Below, one piece after another: positions 8,697 to 15,400 of a stretch of 31,643 bases of DNA. The notes beneath the pieces were generated by a model. It was not told the origin of the DNA and made no database searches. It was given only the letters and a program-made list of their open reading frames with translations. This stretch comes from Erythrobacter sp. GTDB taxonomy: Bacteria; Pseudomonadota; Alphaproteobacteria; Sphingomonadales; Sphingomonadaceae. Location of the stretch: assembly GCA_002695185.1 (NCBI GenBank), contig NZOF01000101.1, forward strand, positions 1-31,643. Reading direction: 5' to 3'. The stretch's first letter is position 1. Every line of letters starts with the position of its first letter. Made by a program: the position numbers and the translations under genes.

Positions 8697-9623
8697 GTGT
8701 CGAAAGTCATCATCAGCTGCGCGGTCACCGGGGCGGTTCACACGCCAACGATGTCGCCGCATCTGCCATTCACTCCCGATGACATTGCCGCTCAGGCAAT
8801 CGAGGCCGCTGAAGCAGGTGCGGCGATATTGCATCTTCACGCGCGCGACCCTCAAACCGGGAAGCCCACGGCCGATCCCGATGTTTTCATGCAATTCCTG
8901 CCGCGGATCAAGCAAGGCACGGACGCCATCGTCAACATCACGACAGGGGGCGGCCAAGGCATGTCCATGGACGAGCGGCTGGCGGCCCCGCTTCTTGCTT
9001 CCCCTGAGCTTTGTTCGCTCAACATGGGTTCGATGAACTTTGGCATGTATCCGATGCTGCAGCGCTATCCCGACTTCAAATATGATTGGGAAGCTGCGCA
9101 TCTCGAAGCCTCCCGCGACTGGGTCTTCAAAAACACTTTCAAGGACATAGAAGAAATACTCACCCGATTAGGGCAGGGTCATGGCACAAAGTTTGAATTC
9201 GAATGCTATGACACGGCCCATCTCTACACACTCGCGCATTTCCTGGACCGGAAGCTGGTTACCCCTCCGTTGTTCGTTCAGTCGATCTTCGGGATACTGG
9301 GCGGCACCGGCGCAGACACGGAAAACCTGCTTCATGCAAAGCGCATAGCCGACAAGCTCTTCGGAGACGACTATCGCTGGTCGGTCATGGCCGCTGGCCG
9401 ACACCAACTTCCGTTCATCACGATGGGTGCGCTCAACGGGGCGAACGTGCGCGTCGGACTGGAGGATTCGCTTTATGCCGGGAAGGGCCGGCTGGCCAGA
9501 TCCAACGCCGAGCAGGTCAGCCTGATCCGATCGATCCTCGAACCCTTGTCGCTTGATATTGCGACGCCTGCGGAAGCCCGAGCGATCCTAGCCCTGAAAG
9601 GCGGCGACAATACCAACTTCTGA
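8697..9623 (+). CDS. BKACE (DUF849) beta-keto acid cleavage enzyme, 308 aa
   Basis: Members of this Zn-dependent TIM-barrel family condense a beta-keto acid with acetyl-CoA and split it into acetoacetate and a new acyl-CoA. The founding member is Kce of lysine fermentation. The family is recognised from the start KVIISCAVTGAVHTP, the zinc motif HLHARDP (H46, H48), NITTGGG, the segment FEFECYDTAHLY, and GLEDSLYAGKGRLA near the end. Translation starts at GTG 8697 with AAAGGA upstream, 55 nt after the receptor stop, so it is probably co-transcribed with it. Here it could turn a free beta-keto acid released in the pathway directly into a CoA ester. The precise keto acid is unknown. Confidence 0.9.
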   Translation: MSKVIISCAVTGAVHTPTMSPHLPFTPDDIAAQAIEAAEAGAAILHLHARDPQTGKPTADPDVFMQFLPRIKQGTDAIVNITTGGGQGMSMDERLAAPLLASPELCSLNMGSMNFGMYPMLQRYPDFKYDWEAAHLEASRDWVFKNTFKDIEEILTRLGQGHGTKFEFECYDTAHLYTLAHFLDRKLVTPPLFVQSIFGILGGTGADTENLLHAKRIADKLFGDDYRWSVMAAGRHQLPFITMGALNGANVRVGLEDSLYAGKGRLARSNAEQVSLIRSILEPLSLDIATPAEARAILALKGGDNTNF

Positions 9624-9648
9624 TCGTGTGCCGGGACTTTCCGACGGC

Positions 9649-9695
9649 CTGTCGCTTTCCGATCGGGTTCCGCGACAGCCAAGCGAGCCGATCGG
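9649..9695 (+). other. Hairpin and repeated octamer between the BKACE and ACAD genes
   Basis: CTGTCGC at 9649-9655 pairs perfectly with GCGACAG at 9672-9678. The palindromic octamer CCGATCGG occurs inside the loop (9659-9666) and again at 9688-9695, 29 bp later. No T-run follows, so this is not a standard intrinsic terminator. It may be an attenuator-like or protein-binding structure ahead of the small ORF at 9735. Confidence 0.35.
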
Positions 9696-9734
9696 CATGG
9701 TCAGCAGGCCCACGAACTTAAGAAGGATGACTGA

Positions 9735-9800
9735 ATGAGTTTAGAGGCGAGACAGATGACGGTCGAGGCTGTCGCGGTCCATGGACGGCGGCACAGCTGA
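9735..9800 (+). CDS. Possible 21-codon leader peptide ahead of the acyl-CoA dehydrogenase
   Basis: ATG 9735 has AAGGA 8-9 nt upstream, a better ribosome site than that of the next gene. The frame runs 21 codons (MSLEARQMTVEAVAVHGRRH then S) to a TGA that overlaps the acyl-CoA dehydrogenase ATG as TGATG. This geometry allows translational coupling: ribosomes ending on the leader could restart on the large gene, which has little of its own ribosome site. The peptide has no run of rare or repeated codons. It may also be chance, since 21 codons is short. Confidence 0.35.
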   Translation: MSLEARQMTVEAVAVHGRRHS

Positions 9801-10975
9801 TGGCCGCCACCACAAAGGCCCACCTCCAGCTTGCCGAGCGTGTCGAGAGCTTCGTACGGGACATCATAGTTCCGTATGAGACCGACAGTCGGCGTACCAG
9901 CCACGGTCCTGACGAAGCGCTGATACAGGAGCTGCGCGCGAAAGCGCGAGAAGCTGGCTTGTTCAATCCCCATATCGCCGTCGACGGCGTTCCGCTCGAG
10001 CACAGGGAAATCGCGCCGATATTGCGCGCATCTGGCCTCTCGCCACTGGGGCCGCTGGCGCTCAACACTGCCGCCCCCGACGAGGGCAATATACACCTGC
10101 TAAGCAAGGTTGCGACGCCATCTCAGCGCGAGCGCTTTCTCCATCCGCTTCTCGCTGGCAAGCGATCGGCGTTCCTGATGAGTGAGCCCGCTGCGGAAAA
10201 CGGCGCGGGGTCCGATCCCGCTATGCTGATGACCACCGCTCACCAGGACGGTAAGATTTGGGTCGTCAACGGACGGAAAGCCTTTATCACCGGCTTTGCG
10301 GGAGCCGAAATCGCGATTCTGATGGCGCGAACGGATCGCGGGGACGGCCAGGTAGCCGCCACCATGTTCCTTGTTTCCTTGCCCAACCCAGCTATCCGTA
10401 TCGACCGCGTGCCGAGCACAATCGATAGCTCGATGCCCGGCGGCCATGCCACCCTTACTATTACGGACTTGCGTCTGAGCGATGAGGATATCCTGGGCGG
10501 CGCTCACGAAGGCTTTGCCTATGCTCAGGTAAGATTGGCGCCCGCTCGTCTCACACATTGCATGCGCTGGTTGGGTGCGGCCACCAGGGCGCAGGAAATC
10601 GCCGCGCACTACGCCATCAAACGGATGGCGTTCGGAAAGCCTCTGATCGACCATGAGGCTGTCGGTTTCATGCTCGCGGATAATCGCATTGCGTTGAAGC
10701 AGAGCGAACTCATGATCGATTGGTGTGCAGCACTGCTCGATGCCGGCGAGAAGGGCACGACTGAGAGCTCAATGGCGAAGGTTGCGATCTCGGAAGCCCT
10801 ATTCAAGGTGGCTGACAACTGCGTCCAGATCATGGGCGGCACCGGCGTATCGTCCGACACGGTGGTAGAACAGATATTCCGCGAAATTCGGGCATTCCGA
10901 ATTTATGATGGTCCAACCGAAGTGCATAAATGGTCGATCGCCAAGCAGATCAAGCGTGAAGGGAGTGACTCATGA
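9800..10975 (+). CDS. Acyl-CoA dehydrogenase, ACAD10/ACAD11-like, 391 aa
   Basis: This is an FAD-dependent acyl-CoA dehydrogenase fold. Visible motifs are FLMSEPAAENGAGSDP in the middle domain, WVVNGRKAFITG, RMAFGKPL, QIMGGTGVSSD and the C-terminal RAFRIYDGPTEVHKWSIAKQ. The DGP-EVH ending, instead of the usual YEGT-EI, is characteristic of the ACAD10/11 branch. Its stop overlaps the start of an APH-fold kinase, the partner that in ACAD10/11 is fused to the dehydrogenase domain. In that family and in the levulinate pathway (LvaA/LvaC) a 4-hydroxyacyl-CoA is phosphorylated, and the dehydrogenase-fold protein then removes phosphate to give an enoyl-CoA. I infer the same here; ordinary dehydrogenation remains possible. 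Confidence 0.9.
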   Translation: MAATTKAHLQLAERVESFVRDIIVPYETDSRRTSHGPDEALIQELRAKAREAGLFNPHIAVDGVPLEHREIAPILRASGLSPLGPLALNTAAPDEGNIHLLSKVATPSQRERFLHPLLAGKRSAFLMSEPAAENGAGSDPAMLMTTAHQDGKIWVVNGRKAFITGFAGAEIAILMARTDRGDGQVAATMFLVSLPNPAIRIDRVPSTIDSSMPGGHATLTITDLRLSDEDILGGAHEGFAYAQVRLAPARLTHCMRWLGAATRAQEIAAHYAIKRMAFGKPLIDHEAVGFMLADNRIALKQSELMIDWCAALLDAGEKGTTESSMAKVAISEALFKVADNCVQIMGGTGVSSDTVVEQIFREIRAFRIYDGPTEVHKWSIAKQIKREGSDS

Positions 10976-12024
10976 CCAATCCCGCGACTGATCACAAGAT
11001 CGAGGGGGACGGGGGTGATCTCGATACCCGAGCGTTGGACGCATGGCTCGGCCATCATGTATCCGACTATAGGGGGCCGCTGGAAGTGCAGCGATTTAGT
11101 GGCGGCCAATCCAATCCGACCTATAAACTCGTCACTGCCCAGCGCGATTATGTCCTGCGGCGCAAGCCTGCCGGACCGATCGTCCAGGGGGCTCATGCCA
11201 TAGAGCGGGAAGCGCGCGTCATGTCTGCGCTAGCCGGCACACCGGTGCCTGTACCCCGCATCTATGCCATTTGCGAAGATGCATCCGTCATCGGGACGCC
11301 TTTCTACGTCATGGAGATGATGGCGGGCCGGAATTTTGTCGATCCTGCACTTCCAGGCGTCGCCCCGGAAGTCAGACGCGCGATCTTCGATTCACAGAAC
11401 GCGACAATCGCCTCGTTGCATTCCATCTCTCCCGCTTCCCTCGGCCTGGACGACTATGGGCGAAGCGGCAATTATTGCGCGCGTCAGATCGCGCGTTGGT
11501 CCAAGCAATATCTCGGCGATCCATTGGCTCCCCGCAATGCTGACCTTGACTGGCTCATCGACTGGCTTCCCAAACATATCCCGGCCAGCGACGAAGTTGC
11601 CATCGTCCATGGCGATTTTCGGCTGGACAATATGATCTTCGATCCGGTCGAGCCTAAGGTGGTTGCCGTTCTTGACTGGGAGCTGTCGACCCTGGGGCAT
11701 CCCCTTGCCGATTTTGCCTATCACCTCATGACCTATCGCATGCCGCGTCTGACGATCGCGGGTCTGGCCGGCCAGGATCTTGCGCAACTGGGCATTCCTT
11801 CCGAGGCTGAATATGTGGCCGCCTACTGCGCCAGGACGGGGCGAGACGCTATTCCCGACCTTTCATTCTATCTGACGTTCAACCTGTTCCGCTTTGCCGC
11901 GATCATTCATGGAATTCATGGGAGGCTGTTGCGCGGTAACGCAGCATCGGCCCGAGCAGAGAGCCTGGTTGAAGACCTTCCGATCATTGCGAAAATTGCG
12001 CGCGCAGAGGCGGAACGGAAATGA
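10972..12024 (+). CDS. APH-fold phosphotransferase, ACAD10/11 kinase-domain type, 350 aa
   Basis: This protein-kinase-like fold of the aminoglycoside phosphotransferase superfamily has the start FSGGQSNPTYKL, the ATP lysine region YVLRRKP (near residue 65), catalytic loop HGDFRLDN (213-220) and metal-binding VLDWE with D235, followed by STLGHPLADFAY. These last motifs are those of the kinase domain of ACAD10/ACAD11 and of LvaA, not of antibiotic-resistance enzymes. It overlaps the dehydrogenase before it (ATGA) and the MDR reductase after it (ATGA), so the three are one translational unit. The expected reaction is ATP-dependent phosphorylation of a 4-hydroxyacyl-CoA. The acceptor is inferred only from family and partner. 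Confidence 0.88.
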   Translation: MTNPATDHKIEGDGGDLDTRALDAWLGHHVSDYRGPLEVQRFSGGQSNPTYKLVTAQRDYVLRRKPAGPIVQGAHAIEREARVMSALAGTPVPVPRIYAICEDASVIGTPFYVMEMMAGRNFVDPALPGVAPEVRRAIFDSQNATIASLHSISPASLGLDDYGRSGNYCARQIARWSKQYLGDPLAPRNADLDWLIDWLPKHIPASDEVAIVHGDFRLDNMIFDPVEPKVVAVLDWELSTLGHPLADFAYHLMTYRMPRLTIAGLAGQDLAQLGIPSEAEYVAAYCARTGRDAIPDLSFYLTFNLFRFAAIIHGIHGRLLRGNAASARAESLVEDLPIIAKIARAEAERK

Positions 12025-13064
12025 AGAACCGACAGATCTGGTTGCGTTCCCGGCCTCAGACGATTCCAGGAGCGGAGCATTTTGCCGTCCGTGACGCGGA
12101 AATCCCGGAGCTCGACGAGGGGCAATTCCTCGTCCGCAACGCCTATCTGTCCGTCGATCCCGCCATGCGCGGCTGGCTCCTGGACGAAGGCAATTATCTT
12201 CCTCGCGTAGAGCCCGGCGAGACCATGCGGGCTTTTGCGGTTGGCGAAATCATCGCCTCCCGAAATCCCGAATTCGTGGCAGGAGATCGCGTCACCGGAT
12301 TGTTCGGCTGGCAGGAATATACCGTTGCAAATGCCGAGCAGGTTCTCCTGCGCGCGTCGGAGAGAGACTTGCCCCTCTCCAGTGCGCTAGGTGTCCTCGG
12401 TCTCAACGGCGTGACCGCCTATTTCGGGCTCCTGGACGTCTGTGCCCCGCGTGCTGCTGAAACGGTCGTCATCTCGACAGCGGCGGGCGCGGTGGGATCA
12501 TGCGCGGGACAGATCGCTAAAGCCCTGGGATGCAGGACAATCGCGATCACGGGCGGCGAAGAGAAACGCCGCAAATGCGTCGATGAATTCGGCTTTGACA
12601 TGGCTTTCGACTACAAGGCAGAACCGGACCTGCGTGCGGCCCTGTCGGCCGCCTGTCCGGAAGGTGTTCACTGCTATTTCGATAATACTGCGGGCGCGAT
12701 CAGCGATGCGGTGCTTGCGAACCTAGCCAATGGAGCCAGGGTTGCCGTCTGCGGTACGGCGGCGCTCTCCACTTGGGACCCCTGGCCGCTCGGCCCGCGC
12801 GTCGAACGACACCTCCTGACCAAGCGTGCATCGATGAAGGGCTTCATTGCGCTCGATTACAAGGCGCGTTTCCCCGAAGCGATTTCGGCCATCGCCAACT
12901 GGGTGCGCGCTGGCGACATCCGATACGCCGAGGATATATTGGACGGGCTGGATGCTGCGCCCGGCTCCCTCAAGCAACTCTACGATGGCGCCAATAAGGG
13001 CAAGTTGATCATCCGCCTCGCCGCCGCGGACGACCTTGTCCGTGATCCACAGAGAGGCGGGTAG
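12021..13064 (+). CDS. MDR-superfamily NADP-dependent oxidoreductase (leukotriene B4 dehydrogenase/CurA type), 347 aa
   Basis: This zinc-free medium-chain reductase would reduce an alpha,beta-unsaturated carbonyl with NADPH or catalyse the reverse oxidation. The start QIWLRSRPQTIPGAEHF and the segment YLSVDPAMRGW identify the prostaglandin reductase/leukotriene B4 12-hydroxydehydrogenase group. The nucleotide site is STAAGAVGS, about residues 152-160, followed by GGEEKRRKCV. The length is about that of the group. Its ATG overlaps the kinase stop, which links it to the kinase/dehydrogenase pair; it may act on the unsaturated or hydroxy product of that pair. A 415-bp stretch without an intact gene follows. 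Confidence 0.9.
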   Translation: MKNRQIWLRSRPQTIPGAEHFAVRDAEIPELDEGQFLVRNAYLSVDPAMRGWLLDEGNYLPRVEPGETMRAFAVGEIIASRNPEFVAGDRVTGLFGWQEYTVANAEQVLLRASERDLPLSSALGVLGLNGVTAYFGLLDVCAPRAAETVVISTAAGAVGSCAGQIAKALGCRTIAITGGEEKRRKCVDEFGFDMAFDYKAEPDLRAALSAACPEGVHCYFDNTAGAISDAVLANLANGARVAVCGTAALSTWDPWPLGPRVERHLLTKRASMKGFIALDYKARFPEAISAIANWVRAGDIRYAEDILDGLDAAPGSLKQLYDGANKGKLIIRLAAADDLVRDPQRGG

Positions 13065-13479
13065 CGTCATGCGGTCGAGTGTCGATATTGCCCGAGAATA
13101 TTCGAGAACGTCTGACCACTCTGGTTCGGATAGTCTCGGACGGTTCACCCCCGTTTTCAAATTTCACGGTTCGAAATTCGATGCCGGTTGCGGTGCAATC
13201 AACTTCGCCGACCTTGCCACCGGCCTGCTCTCCCAGGTCAAGCCGGTTGAGCATCTTTGTGCAATGAGGCTGATCGGGCAGCTCTGGAAACAGCCGTCGA
13301 GGACCTCTTCAACGGAGAGCTTCACTTCGATGTCCAGCGGGCCAAAGGGCGAACTACAACCTGACGATATCGCAGCGTCTGCCACGTCCTGGGTGACTTG
13401 GTCAGCCGCACGCATGTCTGGTTCGAACCCGATGTCGGAAAGATGAACAAATCAGGTTTTATTTGAGGAGCAAAAAGAA
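13065..13479 (+). pseudogene. 415-bp stretch with no intact gene; possible decayed reading frame
   Basis: No frame here gives a recognisable protein. One plus-strand frame shows coding-like character in pieces: EADRAALETAVEDLFNGELH at about 13265-13325, then a TGA at about 13362, then CHVLGDLVSRTHVWFEPDVG to a TGA just before the next gene. The two pieces are in the same frame, split by a stop, and an earlier stop closes the frame on the left. This looks like a remnant of a small protein, perhaps one with an alpha+beta fold like the other small genes here, but I cannot name it. The end holds the AGGAG ribosome site for the SDR at 13480. Confidence 0.3.
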
Positions 13480-14217
13480 ATGGCAGAGCAAGCGCTGGCG
13501 GGCAAGGTCGCCATCATTACAGGTGCGTCGAGCGGGCAGGGCGCCGCCGAGGCGAAAATGTTCGTCGCCCAGGGCGCAAAAGTTGTTCTCACGGACATTA
13601 ATCCAAGTGGGCAGGCGCTTGCCGAGACGCTTGGCGCCAATGCTCTCTTCGTTCAGCACGACGTCAGCGATTTGACCTCTTGGGAACAGGTGACATCTGC
13701 TGCCGTCCAGGCCTTCGGCACGATCGACGTGCTGGTCAACAATGCGGGCGTTCACAGGCCCGGTACTATCGAGGTCACTGATCTCGAGATGTGGGACTTT
13801 CACTACCGCGTCAATCAACTCGGCTGCTTTTTGGGGATGCGCGCGGTGCTCGGCATCATGAAGGCGGCGGGCAAAGGCTCCATCATCAACATATCCTCTG
13901 GCGCCGGCCAGGACAATATTCCGGGCTATTTCGCCTATGCGACCACGAAGTGGGCCGTGTGCGGCATGACGAAGCTCGCGTCATCGGAACTCGCGCCACT
14001 AGGGATTCGCGTGAATGCTGTCCTACCCGGCATCATTGATACGCCGATGCTCCACGGAACGAACACAGCCGAACGGATTGCCTTCTACGACACGATCATT
14101 CCCTTGGGGCGGCGGGGCACGCCGGACGAGATAGCTGCAGCCGTCTCGTTCCTCGCCTCGGATGCCGCGAGCTACGTGACTGGTGCTCAACTCCTCGTCG
14201 ATGGCGGCATCGGTTGA
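13480..14217 (+). CDS. Short-chain dehydrogenase/reductase, 245 aa
   Basis: This classical SDR has TGASSGQG at residues 14-21, an acidic residue in VVLTDIN that favours NAD(H), NNAG at 87-90, and catalytic S139/S140, Y153 and K157 (YATTK). It ends with VTGAQLLVDGGIG. Overall it resembles the 3-alpha/20-beta-hydroxysteroid dehydrogenase-like subgroup that oxidises cyclic or secondary alcohols. AGGAG at 13466-13470 gives a strong ribosome site 9 nt before ATG. It lies downstream of the reductase and probably oxidises an alcohol intermediate of the same pathway; the substrate is not known. Confidence 0.92.
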   Translation: MAEQALAGKVAIITGASSGQGAAEAKMFVAQGAKVVLTDINPSGQALAETLGANALFVQHDVSDLTSWEQVTSAAVQAFGTIDVLVNNAGVHRPGTIEVTDLEMWDFHYRVNQLGCFLGMRAVLGIMKAAGKGSIINISSGAGQDNIPGYFAYATTKWAVCGMTKLASSELAPLGIRVNAVLPGIIDTPMLHGTNTAERIAFYDTIIPLGRRGTPDEIAAAVSFLASDAASYVTGAQLLVDGGIG

Positions 14218-14296
14218 CGCCACATCAGTCTGTCGAGGAAGCCATTTTTGTTAGACATCGGGCTCTAAGTCGGGCCATGAGAGTGAGGGTCGGTCC

Positions 14297-15028
14297 ATGA
14301 TAAAATTCATCGGCGCATCCAGCAATCCGCAGGGTGTATCGCCCGAAGACGCTCGCACGCATTACGAGCTCCGCCATCCGGCCCTGATCGATACAGTGCC
14401 GTCCTTCAATAAGTATATGCTGCTCTATATCCAGAATTATGCCATAGATCTGGGCATAGAATTTTCGGCACCAGCCATACCATTTCTCAATTGCTCCGAG
14501 ATATGGTTCGAGAGTGAAGACAGCCTTCTCGAGGCTTATGAGGTTCCCGATTATCAGCTTCTTCGAGAGGATGAGAAGCGCTTCGGAAACTTCGAGAATC
14601 TTGGCATCGCGCTCGCCGAAGATGTTTCGATATACGGCGGAAGCACCCGTCCGAGGTTCAAGCTCATCCGTTTTGTCGAGCGCCACCCGGATGTCGAAAT
14701 CTCCCAACTCAACAAGGTATGGCAAGAAGACTATGCTGCGGCGATCTTGGAGACTGAAGCCATTCGTGGCCTGACCCAGGCCTATATTCAGAACCGCGCA
14801 TTGATCGGAACGAAGATATCCTTCCCGGTGAAGTTCGCCGATGGCGTGGACGAATTCTGGTTCGCGTCGCCGCACGACATTCCGCGGTTTCTCGAGGAAG
14901 AGCAGGCAATAGCGGAGCGGCTCGACTTGGACCGCGTTATCGACCGGGCAGGCATGAAGCAGGTCGCGACCGAGAGCCGCATTCTTCCTGGCTATGCTCT
15001 TTCTGCCCAACTGCTGAAGAAATTCTGA
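14297..15028 (+). CDS. Tandem EthD-domain protein, 243 aa
   Basis: This protein is two copies of an EthD-like dimeric alpha/beta-barrel (ferredoxin-fold) domain. Copy one (about residues 1-118) starts IKFIGASSNP with SPEDARTHYELRHP and SEIWF at 67-71. Copy two (about 119-243) starts FKLIRFVERHP with WQEDYAAAI, AYIQNRALIG and DEFWF at 185-189. The repeat period is about 118 residues. EthD proteins accompany oxidative degradation systems, and some family members are small isomerases, cyclases or decarboxylases. No enzyme function can be named here. It starts 79 nt after the SDR, with GAGGG about 11 nt upstream, and closes the plus-strand catabolic run. Confidence 0.8.
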   Translation: MIKFIGASSNPQGVSPEDARTHYELRHPALIDTVPSFNKYMLLYIQNYAIDLGIEFSAPAIPFLNCSEIWFESEDSLLEAYEVPDYQLLREDEKRFGNFENLGIALAEDVSIYGGSTRPRFKLIRFVERHPDVEISQLNKVWQEDYAAAILETEAIRGLTQAYIQNRALIGTKISFPVKFADGVDEFWFASPHDIPRFLEEEQAIAERLDLDRVIDRAGMKQVATESRILPGYALSAQLLKKF

Positions 15029-15191
15029 CGGTGGGCGGCTTGGGAGAAGGGATTCAGACGATCGAGCCGGATGGGACGAGGGCGGATACCGCCATACCCC
15101 CTTCGTCGGGCGCGCAAGAGCGACATAGACCGAGATGGCGCCGGCTTCTCAAGCAGGTTCATCCGTCGAATGCGTGGACCATACAACCGGG

Positions 15192-15212
15192 CAACATCCT
15201 CCAGGGATGTTG
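15192..15212 (+). terminator. 8-bp perfect stem-loop, possible terminator of the catabolic run
   Basis: CAACATCC at 15192-15199 pairs with GGATGTTG at 15205-15212 across a 5-nt loop. It lies 164 nt after the EthD stop. The T-tract expected of an intrinsic terminator is missing, so termination is uncertain; it could instead be a processing or binding structure. Confidence 0.35.
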
Positions 15213-15248
15213 ATTGTGCGCTCCCAACTCAAGTTGCGGTAGTGTTAA

Positions 15249-15267
15249 ATATTGATCGTTTCAATAT
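15249..15267. promoter_or_regulatory. 7-bp inverted repeat, candidate operator
   Basis: ATATTGA (15249-15255) and TCAATAT (15261-15267) are perfect inverted repeats separated by 5 bp. They sit about 130 bp upstream of the E1 gene in the AT-rich stretch, a plausible place for a dimeric regulator to act. Confidence 0.4.
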
Positions 15268-15400
15268 CTATATAAAATACTGCTACTATATCCAACTATT
15301 TTACAGAATATATGCATGATATGAATGAACAATTTGTCTTACGGCTTGATAGGTCCGCAAGCTGTGTTCGACGTCGTTTTTAAATATTTGGAGATTAGCC

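Larger units (their letters stand above)
15029..15400. promoter_or_regulatory. AT-rich intergenic region upstream of the 2-oxoacid dehydrogenase genes
   Basis: No gene is supported in these 372 bp. The first half is ordinary GC-rich sequence. From about 15235 to 15330 the composition turns sharply AT-rich, including TATATAAAATAC near 15270 and GAATATATGCATGATATG near 15305, unlike anything else in the window. This should carry the promoter for the E1/E2 genes. A hairpin (15192-15212) and an inverted repeat (15249-15267) lie in it. The E1 ribosome site GGAG is at 15390-15393. Confidence 0.6.

Noticed and set aside
10972..12024. Aminoglycoside resistance for the APH-fold protein
   Set aside because: The catalytic-loop and LDWE context match the ACAD10/11 kinase domain, and it overlaps an ACAD gene.
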